Shown here one piece after another: positions 7,936 to 16,239 of a stretch of DNA of 60,207 bases. The translations under genes were made by a program, and so were the position numbers. The notes beneath the pieces were generated by a model. The model was not told where the DNA came from, did not search any database, and saw only the letters and a list, made by a program, of their open reading frames with translations. Source of the DNA: Bacteroidales bacterium (GTDB lineage: Bacteria; Bacteroidota; Bacteroidia; Bacteroidales; UBA932); contig JAFQFD010000008.1 in assembly GCA_017415715.1 (NCBI GenBank), positions 1 through 60,207 of the forward strand, written 5' to 3'. Positions within the stretch are counted from its first letter, which is position 1. The number at the start of each line of letters is the position of its first letter.

Positions 7936-8709
7936 TTACTCCTGTTTTAATACGTCCTTAATGTCACCGAGCGGATATTTAGGGAACATGTTCTCCACCA
8001 TCCACTTGTTGGCTGCTGTAGGGCTCATCTTCCAGCCTGAGTTGCAAGTCGCAACGATCTCTACGAATGAGAGACCGATGCCCTTCTGGCTGTATTCGAA
8101 TGCCTTCTTGATTGCAGCTTTCGCCTTGCGGGCAGCAACAGCAGTGTGAACAGACTGCCTTGTGATGAATGCTGTACCATCGAGCTGTGCGATCATAGGA
8201 GCAAGCACGAGAGGGAATCCGTTGAGCTTTGCGTCACGTCCGTAAGGAGTGGTCGCTGTCTTCATGCCGAGGAGGGTGGTCGGTGCCATCTGGCCTCCTG
8301 TCATACCATATATACCGTTGTTGATGAAGATCACGACGATGTTCTCTCCGCGGCTGCATGCGTGGATGATTTCTGCCGTACCGATAGATGCGAGGTCGCC
8401 GTCTCCCTGATATGTGAATACATATTTCTCAGGGTTGAGTCTCTTTGCTGCAGTCGCGAGCGCAGGAGCACGTCCGTGAGCGGCCTGCTGCCAGTCTACG
8501 TCAAGGTAGTTGTATGCAAATACAGAGCAGCCTACAGGGCTGACTGCGATGGTCTCCTCCTGGATGCCCATCTCTTCGATAACCTCAGCGATGAGCTTGT
8601 GTACTGTACCATGAGAACATCCTGGACAGTAATGCATTACATTGTCTGTCAGAATAGGGGTCTTCTTGTAGACGATGTTCTCGGGTTTCTTGATATCTTC
8701 TATATTCAT
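7936..8709 (-). CDS. 2-oxoacid:ferredoxin oxidoreductase, beta subunit (TPP-binding)
   Basis: 257 residues. TPP-binding segment GDGDLASIGTAEIIHACSRGENIVVIFINNGIYGMTGGQMAPTT split as GDGDLASIG (residues about 101-109), then NNGIYGMTGGQM. The N-terminal CPGCSHGTVHKL carries the cysteines typical of this subunit. It is the catalytic subunit, encoded 8 bp after the alpha subunit in the same operon. The product depends on thiamine diphosphate, the ligand of the riboswitch found at 26.4 kb in this window. Confidence 0.92.
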   Translation of the reverse strand: MNIEDIKKPENIVYKKTPILTDNVMHYCPGCSHGTVHKLIAEVIEEMGIQEETIAVSPVGCSVFAYNYLDVDWQQAAHGRAPALATAAKRLNPEKYVFTYQGDGDLASIGTAEIIHACSRGENIVVIFINNGIYGMTGGQMAPTTLLGMKTATTPYGRDAKLNGFPLVLAPMIAQLDGTAFITRQSVHTAVAARKAKAAIKKAFEYSQKGIGLSFVEIVATCNSGWKMSPTAANKWMVENMFPKYPLGDIKDVLKQE

Positions 8710-8717
8710 ATTCTTGC

Positions 8718-9800
8718 TTATTTCAGATTGTTGAACTTCTTGAACGCCTCTACAATTTCATCAGGTGTGTAGATGATACCTCCCTGTCTTCCGTAGAAAC
8801 CTACAGGGCACTTGCCGTTGACGGCGAGTTTCACGTCGTCTACCATCTGACCGAGGTTGAGCTCGATGCTCATCATGCTCTTCACCTTGCCTGAGAGCTC
8901 CTCGAGCCTCTTGGTAGGGAATGGGAAGAGGGTTACCGGCCTGAGGAGACCTGCCTTGATGCCTTCCTCGCGGAGCTGGTCAACTACAGCTTCGCAGATA
9001 CGTGCAGAGCATCCGAATGCCACGAATACATATTCTGCATCCTCTGTCTGATACTCTTCATATTTAACTTCCTGCTCCTTGATGACCTCGTACTTTGCGG
9101 CAAGCTTCTGGTTGAAGCGCTCCTGTACATCAGACTCAAGGGCGAGGGATGTGATCACATTGTATGGTCTGTCGGCTGTCTTTCCTGTTGTAGCCCATGG
9201 AGCGGCCTTCAGAATCTCCTCCTTGGTCATGCGTGGCTTCTCCGGGCGAAGCTCTACCTTCTCCATCATCTGGCCTACGATACCGTCGGCAAGGATGATG
9301 ACAGGTGTGCGGTATTTGAATGCAAGGTCAAATCCCCAGTCAACGAAGTCGTACATGTCCTGTGCTGAAGCAGGTGCGAGGACAATAGCGTTATAGTCTC
9401 CGTGTCCGCCGCCCTTGACGCACTGGTTGTAGTCACTCTGGCTTGGCTGGATGGTTCCGAGGCCAGGGCCGCCGCGCTGGCAGTTCACAACTACGCAAGG
9501 GAGCTCTGCTCCTGCGAGGTAGCTGAGGCCCTCGCACATGAGGCTGATTCCAGGCGAGCTGGAAGAAGTCATAACCTTCTTTCCGCAGCATGCACCGCCG
9601 TATACCATGTTTATTGAAGATGTCTCGCTCTCCGCCTGGAGGACAACCATGCCTGTAGTCAGCCAAGGTCTCTCCTTCATGAGGGTTTCCATTACTTCAG
9701 ACTGCGGAGTGATAGGATAACCGAAGTATCCGTCCGCACCGTTGCGTATTGCCGATATGGCAATCGCCTCGTTTCCTTTCATCAGAATTTTCTCTGCCAT
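8718..9800 (-). CDS. vorB: 2-oxoacid:ferredoxin oxidoreductase, alpha subunit (VorB/KorA type)
   Basis: 360 residues. The N-terminus MAEKILMKGNEAIAISAIRNG is followed by GYPITPQSEVMETL, then SSSSPGISLMCEGLSYLAGAELPCVVVN and QPSQSDYNQCVKGGGHGDY, a full-length alpha subunit as annotated VorB (3-methyl-2-oxobutanoate dehydrogenase) in many Bacteroidales. It makes the pyrimidine-binding half of the active site with the beta subunit. It starts 5 bp after the ferredoxin subunit. The choice of VorB over KorA is from general family recall and is not proven. Confidence 0.9.
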   Translation of the reverse strand: MAEKILMKGNEAIAISAIRNGADGYFGYPITPQSEVMETLMKERPWLTTGMVVLQAESETSSINMVYGGACCGKKVMTSSSSPGISLMCEGLSYLAGAELPCVVVNCQRGGPGLGTIQPSQSDYNQCVKGGGHGDYNAIVLAPASAQDMYDFVDWGFDLAFKYRTPVIILADGIVGQMMEKVELRPEKPRMTKEEILKAAPWATTGKTADRPYNVITSLALESDVQERFNQKLAAKYEVIKEQEVKYEEYQTEDAEYVFVAFGCSARICEAVVDQLREEGIKAGLLRPVTLFPFPTKRLEELSGKVKSMMSIELNLGQMVDDVKLAVNGKCPVGFYGRQGGIIYTPDEIVEAFKKFNNLK

Positions 9801-9805
9801 ATCCC

Positions 9806-10024
9806 TTAGATTTTAACTCTGTAAACAGTAATTACCGAATCAGGGCAGACGACTGCACAGTTTGAACAGCCAATGCACGCCTCGCCAACCATTTCGGCAT
9901 AATGATAACCTTTGTTGTTGACCAGCTTCGAGAGTTCGATGCTCTTGGTCGGACAGTTCTCGACGCAGACACCGCAGCCTTTGCATTTCTGAGTGTCTAC
10001 TTCAATTGCTCCTTTGAATGCCAT
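9806..10024 (-). CDS. 4Fe-4S ferredoxin subunit of 2-oxoacid oxidoreductase
   Basis: 72 residues with two complete 4Fe-4S cluster motifs: CKGCGVCVENCP (residues about 13-24) and CIGCSNCAVVCP (about 51-62). This is the delta subunit that passes electrons from the TPP catalytic centre to external ferredoxin. It is the first gene of the four-gene operon ferredoxin-alpha-beta-gamma. The roughly 200-bp gap upstream is shared with the divergent amidohydrolase gene; I could not find a convincing minus-strand promoter element there. Confidence 0.92.
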   Translation of the reverse strand: MAFKGAIEVDTQKCKGCGVCVENCPTKSIELSKLVNNKGYHYAEMVGEACIGCSNCAVVCPDSVITVYRVKI

Positions 10025-10196
10025 TACTATAGAATTTAAAAGTTTTGTGATTTATGTCAGTTTCAGTGCTTTATGTGGAAAAGCATTTGTGGTTTCAAAA
10101 TCGAAGTAAATATAAGGCATTTTTGTTGAATTGTCAAACCTTTTGAATAAAAAGCATAATTTTTTCATTCCTCATCAATATGTGGGATTTTTTATA

Positions 10197-10204
10197 TAAC
10201 TTTG
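10197..10204 (+). promoter_or_regulatory. TAnnTTTG promoter for amidohydrolase
   Basis: TAACTTTG 23 bp before the ATG at 10228. The 200-bp divergent region 10025-10227 shows no other recognisable element. Confidence 0.6.
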
Positions 10205-10227
10205 AAAACTTTAAACGATGATGTCCT

Positions 10228-11499
10228 ATGGGATCGATTTTGCTTAAAAACATACTTCATGACGAGGCTCTCTGCCAGATTCTGGTGGAAGGCAACAGGA
10301 TTTCCGGAATATTCCCTGCTGATGCAGAGGTGGACATTCCGGAAGGAGCGGAGGTCGTGGACTGCACTGGCAAGGCCGTTCTTCCGGGCCTTGTGAACAT
10401 GCATACTCATGCCGGTATGGCGATGATGAGGGGAGTGGGAGAGGATATCGTCTTCCACGAGTGGATCGACCGGATATGGAAGGTCGAGTCCGACATTGAC
10501 GAAGAATATGTGTACCATGCGACAAAGGTTGCATGTCTCGAAATGATAAAGACCGGCACGACCACGTTCAATGACCATTACTGGCACATGCCGATGGGTT
10601 ATAAGGCCGCCATGGAGATGGGACTCCGCTGTGCGCTTGCGTATGTCATCTGTGACAGGAATGATCCCTCTGAAGCCGAACGCCAGAAGGCGCAGTGCAT
10701 GGAGATGTATGAGTTTTCCCGCCAGTGGGGAGACATGTCGCAGTTCGTCATCGCCATCCATGCCATATATTCAGTAAGTGAGCCTCTGCTTGTGTGGGCA
10801 GTGGATTTTGCCCGCAAGCATGGTCTTAAGATTCACATACATGTTTCGGAGACGCGCAAGGAGGTTCAGGACTGCAAGGCGCAGCACGGAGGAATGTCCC
10901 CTGTGGAATACCTCGACAGCCTTGGCGTGCTGGGTCCGGATGTCATTGCCGCACATACATTGTGGGTGTCGGACAATGATGTCAGGATCCTCGGAGAAAG
11001 GGGAGTGACCTGCGTCCATAATGTAAACTCAAACCTCAAGCTGGCTTCCGGCTATATGTTCCGCTACAATGAGTTGCGTGATGCGGGAGCAAATGTGTGT
11101 CTCGGAACAGACGGATGCGCATCGTCGAACAATCTCGACATGCTCGAGACCATGAAGACCTCTGCAATGATCCAGAAGGCATGGAGGGACGACCCTACAG
11201 CAATGCCTTTGAATGAACTCCTCGCTGCCGCGACAGCAAATGCCGGCAAGGCTCTGGGACTTGAAATCGGAAGGATACAGGAGGGCGCTCTCGCCGACCT
11301 CATCATAATAGACACAGACAATTATAACTTCCTTTCACCGGGAACTTTCCTTGCAAATCTCATATATTCAGCGCATTCGGACTGCGTGGATTCCGTGATC
11401 TGTGACGGAAAGTTCATAATGCGTGGCCGTCTGGTTCCGGGCGAGAAAGAGATTCTTTCTCAGGCCCGTCGTGAAATGGAGGGTCTTTCATCCAGATAA
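10228..11499 (+). CDS. Amidohydrolase, S-adenosylhomocysteine/methylthioadenosine deaminase family
   Basis: 423 residues. Metal-binding HTHAG (about residue 60), HVSETRKEV histidine, [14 protein letters not shown] histidine and [15 protein letters not shown] aspartate are all present, the complete zinc amidohydrolase set of the MtaD/TrzN/ATZ clade. In this clade the commonest activity is deamination of S-adenosylhomocysteine or methylthioadenosine to the inosine form. The gene is 11 bp upstream of purine nucleoside phosphorylase, which fits a purine salvage role (deaminate, then phosphorolyse). The start at 10228 was used because nearby ATGs at 10218 and 10221 are out of frame. Confidence 0.88.
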   Translation: MGSILLKNILHDEALCQILVEGNRISGIFPADAEVDIPEGAEVVDCTGKAVLPGLVNMHTHAGMAMMRGVGEDIVFHEWIDRIWKVESDIDEEYVYHATKVACLEMIKTGTTTFNDHYWHMPMGYKAAMEMGLRCALAYVICDRNDPSEAERQKAQCMEMYEFSRQWGDMSQFVIAIHAIYSVSEPLLVWAVDFARKHGLKIHIHVSETRKEVQDCKAQHGGMSPVEYLDSLGVLGPDVIAAHTLWVSDNDVRILGERGVTCVHNVNSNLKLASGYMFRYNELRDAGANVCLGTDGCASSNNLDMLETMKTSAMIQKAWRDDPTAMPLNELLAAATANAGKALGLEIGRIQEGALADLIIIDTDNYNFLSPGTFLANLIYSAHSDCVDSVICDGKFIMRGRLVPGEKEILSQARREMEGLSSR

Positions 11500-11510
11500 A
11501 CATTGAAACT

Positions 11511-12338
11511 ATGGATCCAAGAGTAGAAAAGATCATGACTGCTGCGGAGTATATAGCAGCGAAGCTTGAAGGGCGCAAGCCATATGTCGGAATAGTCCTT
11601 GGCAGCGGCCTTGGCAAGCTTGCCGACAAGATTGAAAACCAGATTGTTATCCCATATAAGGAGATTCCGGGATTTCCTGTGTCGACCGCTGTGGGACATA
11701 AAGGCAACTTCATTGCGGGAGAGCTCGGCGGCAAGTTCGTCGTGGCGATGCAGGGTCGTTTCCATTATTATGAGGGATATCCTATGGAGCTTGTCACTTT
11801 GCCTATCAGAGTGATGAAGGTTCTCGGCATCAAGTATCTATTCGTGTCCAATGCTGCAGGCGGTGTGAACTTTGACTTCAAGGTAGGTGATCTGATGGTG
11901 ATCACAGACCACATCAACCATCTTCCTAACCCTCTGGTCGGACCAAATATGGAAGAGTTCGGACCTCGTTTCCCTGATATGACCCGCCCATATGACAAGC
12001 AGCTGAGAATGAAGGCGTTCGAGATTGCTGCCGGTCTGGGATATGAGCTTCACAGCGGAGTGTATTTTGCGGGCACAGGTCCTTCGTATGAGACCCCGGC
12101 AGAGTATAAGTATTTCCGTCTGATCGGAGCGGATGCAGTGGGAATGTCTACTATTCCTGAAGTGATCGTGGCTCGTCATTCTGACATTCCTGTCTTCGGT
12201 ATGTCTGTCATCACAAACGAGGCTCATGACGATTATGCCGAGGATTATGTAAATGACGGAGACGATGTTGTCGAGGCAGCAAATGCCGCGGCAGAAAAGA
12301 TGACTACTCTGTTTACCAAGATCATCGAGACTTTATAG
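11511..12338 (+). CDS. punA: Purine nucleoside phosphorylase (trimeric PNP type)
   Basis: 275 residues. [12 protein letters not shown] (about 28-39) is the phosphate-binding loop; [17 protein letters not shown] and [10 protein letters not shown] are family motifs. [29 protein letters not shown] is split in the chain as [10 protein letters not shown] then GADAVGMST, with VITNEAHDD for base binding. The enzyme cleaves inosine and guanosine with phosphate to free base and ribose-1-phosphate. It follows the amidohydrolase by 11 bp, so the two are one operon, ended by the hairpin at 12364-12415. Confidence 0.93.
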   Translation: MDPRVEKIMTAAEYIAAKLEGRKPYVGIVLGSGLGKLADKIENQIVIPYKEIPGFPVSTAVGHKGNFIAGELGGKFVVAMQGRFHYYEGYPMELVTLPIRVMKVLGIKYLFVSNAAGGVNFDFKVGDLMVITDHINHLPNPLVGPNMEEFGPRFPDMTRPYDKQLRMKAFEIAAGLGYELHSGVYFAGTGPSYETPAEYKYFRLIGADAVGMSTIPEVIVARHSDIPVFGMSVITNEAHDDYAEDYVNDGDDVVEAANAAAEKMTTLFTKIIETL

Positions 12339-12363
12339 TCAGCTGATTTAAAAGCACAATATT

Positions 12364-12419
12364 GGCCGTTTTCGTGTTTTTGAACATTTTTCGGGTCTAA
12401 AGCACAAAAACGGCCTTTT
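12364..12419 (+). terminator. Terminator of purine operon
   Basis: GGCCGTTTT (12364-12372) pairs with AAAACGGCC (12407-12415), extended by G-U pairs, and is followed by TTTT. It lies 25 bp after the punA stop. Confidence 0.75.
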
Positions 12420-12437
12420 ATGTGTTTTTGAATTATT

Positions 12438-14450
12438 CTAGATTTCTGCTGAGAAGAATGTGCTCCATGCGTCTGACGGCATCTGCCAGCCCCCGCGAGG
12501 GGAGAGTGACACTGATCCGACGGCCGGTCCGTCAGGCAGACATGAACGCTTGAACTGCTGGTTGAAGAATCTTCTGACGAAGGTCTTCAGCCATTTCTTT
12601 ATGGTCTCTTCGTCATAATAAGAGATCCTCACGTCGCTCCGCTCCTCAGGATGACAAACCGAGTGCTCCTCAGGATGACAAACTGAGTGCTCCTCAGGAT
12701 GACAAAAGACTTTTGTCGCGAGGAAGAGAATCTTCTCAGGACTGTATCCGTTCCTCATGAAGTTGTAGATGAAGAAATCATGGAGTTCGTATGGACCTAC
12801 CAGGTCTTCCGTTACCTGCTGGATTTCTCCTTTGTCGTTTGCCGGAAGCAGTTCCGGGCTTATCGGTGTGTCTACGATGTCGAGGAGGATTTCCCTGACT
12901 CCGCGTGTGCCTTCGCTCTTGCAGGTATCGAACCTGTTCTCTGCCGCCCATTTAACGAGGCTGCGCACCAATGTCTTAGGAACACCGGCATTGACTCCGT
13001 ACATTGACATGTGGTCGCCGTTATATGTGGCCCATCCGAGTGCCAGCTCCGAGAGGTCTCCTGTTCCGACTACAAGTCCGTTGGTCTTGTTGGCAAGGTC
13101 CATCAGGATCTGCGTCCTTTCTCGTGCCTGTGTGTTTTCGTATGTTGCATCATGCACTTCCGGATCGTGTCCGAGATCCGCAAAATGCTGGTTGCAGGCC
13201 GACACGATGGATATTTCTCTTGATGTAATACCGAGTGCGTCCATCAGGTCTGTGGCATTGTTCTTCGTCCTTGAAGTAGTACCATAGCCAGGCATTGTGA
13301 CTCCTATGATCCTGTCCCTTGACCAGCCCAGCCTGTCGAAAGCCATGGCTGCTACAAGCAGTGCCAGAGTGCTGTCCAGCCCTCCTGAGATGCCGATCAC
13401 GGCTGTGTTGCAGTTGATGTGCGCCAGTCTTCTTGCAAGCGCTGCAGTCTGGATGTCCAGGATCTCCCTGCATCTGTAGTCAAGATCTCCTGCCGGTGCA
13501 AAAGGATGTGGCTCGATATGCCTGTATAGCTTCCTGCCGAAGTCTGTAGTCTTCTCGTTGGATCCGATGATGACTGACTCGTACTTTTTGCAGGATGTGC
13601 AGCTCCTGAATGCAGCGTCCTTCATGCGGAGTGTGCTGAGCCTCTCATAGTCAACGTCTGCAATGGTCATGCTTGATTCCGACCTGTATCTGTCACCCTC
13701 TGCAAGACAGTCTCCGTTTTCCCAGACGGCAGTTGCCCCTGCGAACACCTGGTCGGTAGAGGACTCTCCACAACCGGCCGATGCGTGGATATATGCTGTG
13801 TGTGTCCTCGCAGAATGCTGCTGAAGGATCCCTTTGCGGTAGATGTCAGTGTAAAGTATCTCAGCTGTTGCTGATGGGTTTGCTATGATTGCAGCTCCCG
13901 CAAGGGAGTGGTCTGCAGAAGGAGGAATCGGCCTTCTGATGTCGTCGCCGATCTCAACTGCGAAGGTAGTGCCGTTCAGATGGAACAGCATTGCAGAGTT
14001 GATTGTGAATACTTGAAGTTCGTCTGACGGAAGGGAGAGAAAGTCGTTTCCTGATGAGAAAATTGAGCTGTCCTTCACGCTGATCTTAGGGACGTATCCC
14101 TCAAGGAAACCGTTTCCAAGTACTGCAGCGCAGTTGTAAAGCTTTCCGTTATAGCATATCGGAAGGCCGACCACAGCTGTAATACAGATGTCCTCCTCCA
14201 GGAATCTGTTCTGCATGTGGCGTTCAATTTTGTCCAGACCTTCCTCTGCGCCTTTAAGCAGCGCTGCATTAGTGAACAGATCGCCGCATGTGCTTCCTGT
14301 TAGTGACAGCTCGGGGAACACGATGAGGCTGACTTCCTCTTCGATGGCCTTGTCGATGAGCCTGCATATTTCTTCAGCATTGTATGCCGGGTCTGCGAGC
14401 CTGATTGCCGGCACTGCCGCGGCTACACGTATGAATCCGTAATTCTTCAT
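12438..14450 (-). CDS. nadE: Glutamine-dependent NAD+ synthetase with in-frame repeat insertion
   Basis: 670 residues from MKNYGFIRVAAAVP (an ATG 9 bp upstream is possible). N-terminal nitrilase-type glutaminase: catalytic Glu in FPELSLTGSTCGDL, then Lys and Cys further on. The C-terminal synthetase has the ATP-pyrophosphatase loop ISGGLDSTLAL and VGTGDLSELALGW. It makes NAD from deamido-NAD, ATP and glutamine. Oddity: between LFLATKVF and YYDEETIKKWLKTF, where family members are continuous, about 27 extra residues containing CHPEEHSV, CHPEEHSV, CHPEERSDVRI are encoded by a short repetitive DNA element, yet the frame stays open to the normal end (CLPDGPAVGSVSLSPRGGW). A surface-loop insertion in a working enzyme is the likely reading. 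Confidence 0.93.
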   Translation of the reverse strand: MKNYGFIRVAAAVPAIRLADPAYNAEEICRLIDKAIEEEVSLIVFPELSLTGSTCGDLFTNAALLKGAEEGLDKIERHMQNRFLEEDICITAVVGLPICYNGKLYNCAAVLGNGFLEGYVPKISVKDSSIFSSGNDFLSLPSDELQVFTINSAMLFHLNGTTFAVEIGDDIRRPIPPSADHSLAGAAIIANPSATAEILYTDIYRKGILQQHSARTHTAYIHASAGCGESSTDQVFAGATAVWENGDCLAEGDRYRSESSMTIADVDYERLSTLRMKDAAFRSCTSCKKYESVIIGSNEKTTDFGRKLYRHIEPHPFAPAGDLDYRCREILDIQTAALARRLAHINCNTAVIGISGGLDSTLALLVAAMAFDRLGWSRDRIIGVTMPGYGTTSRTKNNATDLMDALGITSREISIVSACNQHFADLGHDPEVHDATYENTQARERTQILMDLANKTNGLVVGTGDLSELALGWATYNGDHMSMYGVNAGVPKTLVRSLVKWAAENRFDTCKSEGTRGVREILLDIVDTPISPELLPANDKGEIQQVTEDLVGPYELHDFFIYNFMRNGYSPEKILFLATKVFCHPEEHSVCHPEEHSVCHPEERSDVRISYYDEETIKKWLKTFVRRFFNQQFKRSCLPDGPAVGSVSLSPRGGWQMPSDAWSTFFSAEI
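12622..12712 (-). repeat. HPEERSD-type repeat inside nadE, 24-bp tandem units
   Basis: Three 24-bp units begin at 12641, 12665 and 12689 (the last diverging at its end), each containing CTCCTCAGGATGACAAA. The element begins with the GATCCTCACGTCGCTCCG motif (12624-12641). On the minus strand it reads GTCATCCTGAGGAGC repeated, then GGAGCGACGTGAGGATC. This is a dispersed-repeat type often seen between genes in many bacteria; here it is in frame inside nadE. Unit length is a multiple of three, so copy-number changes keep the frame. Confidence 0.85.
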
Positions 14451-14460
14451 ATATGTCATT

Positions 14461-14494
14461 AAAATAAAAGGACAGCGTCGTGCCGTCCTTTATA
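14461..14494 (-). terminator. Terminator of DUF3276 gene
   Basis: AAAGGAC (14467-14473) pairs with GTCCTTT (14485-14491) around a GC-rich loop. An AT tract follows on the minus strand. It separates the DUF3276 gene from nadE. Confidence 0.65.
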
Positions 14495-14502
14495 TTGATG
14501 AA

Positions 14503-14835
14503 TTAAAGTTCCTCGAAATCCACGTCGTTGAATCTGTCTGCGGCTCCCTCGTCCTTGAGACAGTTCTTCTTGATGTATGCGATCACTTCCTCAAGACCTT
14601 CGGCAAACTTCTCGAAGTCCTCCTTATAAAGGAAGATCTTGTGCTTGTCATAAGCGAAATGTCCGTTAGAATCCACCCTGCGCTTGCTTTCTGTGATCGT
14701 CAGATAGTAATCCTTGCCCTTTGTGGCCTTGACGTCAAAGAAGTATGTACGCTTTCCTGCTCTTACTGGCTTAGAGTAAACATCCTCGCCTGAGCGCTCC
14801 TGAGCATTTGCTCCTTCGTAATCCTCACTATACAT
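14503..14835 (-). CDS. DUF3276 family, PUR-alpha-like nucleic-acid-binding protein
   Basis: 110 residues. The core VRAGKRTYFFDVKATKGKDYYLTITESKRR with FAYDKHKIFLYKEDFEKFAEGLEEVIAYI is split here as RTYFFDVKATKGKDYYLTI and HKIFLYKEDFEKFAEGL. It matches the small PUR-domain (DUF3276) proteins universal in Bacteroidota. Members bind single-stranded DNA or RNA in related systems; the cellular role in Bacteroidales is not established. It is a single-gene unit with a TAACTTTG promoter element at 14862-14869 and its own terminator. Confidence 0.88.
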   Translation of the reverse strand: MYSEDYEGANAQERSGEDVYSKPVRAGKRTYFFDVKATKGKDYYLTITESKRRVDSNGHFAYDKHKIFLYKEDFEKFAEGLEEVIAYIKKNCLKDEGAADRFNDVDFEEL

Positions 14836-14861
14836 AACTTATCTTTTTTAGTAAATCTCTA

Positions 14862-14869
14862 CAAAGTTA
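14862..14869 (-). promoter_or_regulatory. TAnnTTTG promoter for DUF3276 gene
   Basis: CAAAGTTA on plus reads TAACTTTG on minus, 27 bp before the start codon. It is divergent from the nusB promoter at 14892. Confidence 0.6.
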
Positions 14870-14891
14870 GGGATTTTTCTGAAATTCAGTG

Positions 14892-14899
14892 TATATTTG
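14892..14899 (+). promoter_or_regulatory. TAnnTTTG promoter for nusB operon
   Basis: TATATTTG, 22 bp before the nusB ATG. It probably drives the forward run from nusB to the lipoprotein gene ending at 20508. Confidence 0.65.
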
Positions 14900-14921
14900 C
14901 ATAAATTTTTGAGATAGAAAT

Positions 14922-15881
14922 ATGCTTAACAGAAGAATACTCAGAATAAAGGCATACAAGGTTCTTTACGGAAGCGTAATTGCCGAGGGCACAACTCTTG
15001 AGCAGGCGGAGGTGCAGCTCGAGCAGGCCTGCGAGGCGACCCGTGACCTTTATATCTACATGCTCTCCATCATTCCATCCCTGACTCAGATTGCAAAGGA
15101 CAGGATAGATGCGGCAAAGTCGAAGCTCAGACCGACAGAAGAAGATCTCAATCCGAACATGAAGTTTGCTGAGAACGAAATGGCGAGGCTTATTGCCGAT
15201 GACATCGACCTCAATAAACTTCTTGCGAAGAAGAAATTATCGTGGGCGCAGTACGACATCCTCTTGAAGAAGGTGATGACATCTGTCGCTTCCAAGGAAT
15301 ATTATGCACAGTATATGGAGTCTTCAGAGCGCTCTCTGGCAGAAGACTGCAAGCTCTTTACAAGGATATTCGAGGAAGAGTTCGATGACAATCAGGACCT
15401 GGAGATGATCCTTGAAGAGAAGTCTATGCACTGGGTGGATGACCTTCCGTATGCGCTTTCATGGTGCTGCCGCACTTTGAAGGACTTTGCTGACGGCAAG
15501 TCGTGGAGCCTGTTGCCTCTGTATCAGAGCGAGATGAAGAAGGGAGAGGACGTCGAGAGCGACAAGCTTTTCGTACGCAGGCTTCTCCAGAGCTCATATG
15601 CCGGTTATGAGAAGTATTCTGCGATGGTTGCCGAGGCCGTGTCAGGATGGGAGAAGGAGCGTCTCTTCCTGTCTGATGTGGTTCTTGTGGTCATGGGACT
15701 TGCAGAGGCGGTAACCTTCCCGACAATCCCTGTCAAGGTGACAATCAACGAGTATGTGGAGCTTGCCAAGTATTATGGCACTCCGAAGAGCCGTGCGTTT
15801 GTCAACGGACTTCTTGACAGACTCGTCCAGAATCTTGCCAATGACGGAGCCATTGCAAAGGAAGGCAAAGGATTATTGTAA
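14922..15881 (+). CDS. nusB: Transcription antitermination factor NusB (long Bacteroidales form)
   Basis: 319 residues, about twice the size of E. coli NusB, as is usual in Bacteroidales. It starts MLNRRILRIKAYKVLYGSV. The conserved NusB domain is C-terminal: DVVLVVMGLAEAVTFPTIPVKVTINEYVELAKYYGTPKSRAFVNGLLDRL read as separate motifs TIPVKVTINEYVELAKYYG and SRAFVNGLLD. NusB joins NusE/S10 on boxA RNA to prevent premature termination in rRNA operons. It is first in the operon with yajC 23 bp downstream. Confidence 0.93.
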   Translation: MLNRRILRIKAYKVLYGSVIAEGTTLEQAEVQLEQACEATRDLYIYMLSIIPSLTQIAKDRIDAAKSKLRPTEEDLNPNMKFAENEMARLIADDIDLNKLLAKKKLSWAQYDILLKKVMTSVASKEYYAQYMESSERSLAEDCKLFTRIFEEEFDDNQDLEMILEEKSMHWVDDLPYALSWCCRTLKDFADGKSWSLLPLYQSEMKKGEDVESDKLFVRRLLQSSYAGYEKYSAMVAEAVSGWEKERLFLSDVVLVVMGLAEAVTFPTIPVKVTINEYVELAKYYGTPKSRAFVNGLLDRLVQNLANDGAIAKEGKGLL

Positions 15882-15904
15882 AACACTTATTTAAATAGAA
15901 AGAG

Positions 15905-16219
15905 ATGAATACATTTACACTTTTACAGGCAGCGCAGCCGGCACAGGGCGGCGGTTGGACAATGTGGGTGATGCTTATCCTCATTTTCGTGATCATGTGG
16001 TTCTTCATGATCCGTCCGCAGAGAAAGCAGCAGAAGGAGCTCGAGAACTTCCGTAACGCTCTCAAGAAGGGTGACAAGGTCGTTACCATCGGCGGTATCT
16101 TCGGCACCGTATGCGAGATCAAGGAGGATTCTGTGCTTATCGAGGTTGACAACAACGTCAAGATCCGCGTAAGCAAGCAGGCTCTTGTGAAGGATTTCAC
16201 AGATCCTACAAGACAGTAG
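15905..16219 (+). CDS. yajC: Preprotein translocase subunit YajC
   Basis: 104 residues: one membrane helix (about 18-38, WTMWVMLILIFVIMWFFMI) followed at once by RPQRKQQKELENFRNAL, then KGDKVVTIGGIFGTV and the VEVDNNVKIRVSKQAL-like end. YajC associates with SecDF in the inner membrane. It lies between nusB and ybbR in the conserved Bacteroidales order. Confidence 0.95.
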   Translation: MNTFTLLQAAQPAQGGGWTMWVMLILIFVIMWFFMIRPQRKQQKELENFRNALKKGDKVVTIGGIFGTVCEIKEDSVLIEVDNNVKIRVSKQALVKDFTDPTRQ

Positions 16220-16239
16220 TCTGACCTCATATCAGGGAA

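Noticed and set aside
8146-8772. 208-codon open frame on the plus strand
   Set aside because: Lies antisense to the well-supported oxidoreductase beta-subunit gene; composition is Cys-rich shadow sequence with no domain.
10192-10761. 189-codon open frame on the minus strand
   Set aside because: Antisense to the amidohydrolase, whose catalytic motifs confirm the plus strand.
12641-12712. Possible CRISPR array
   Set aside because: Units are contiguous 24-bp tandem repeats with no spacers and lie inside an intact coding frame.
12438-14450. nadE as a pseudogene
   Set aside because: Despite the insertion, frame, catalytic motifs and C-terminus are intact.
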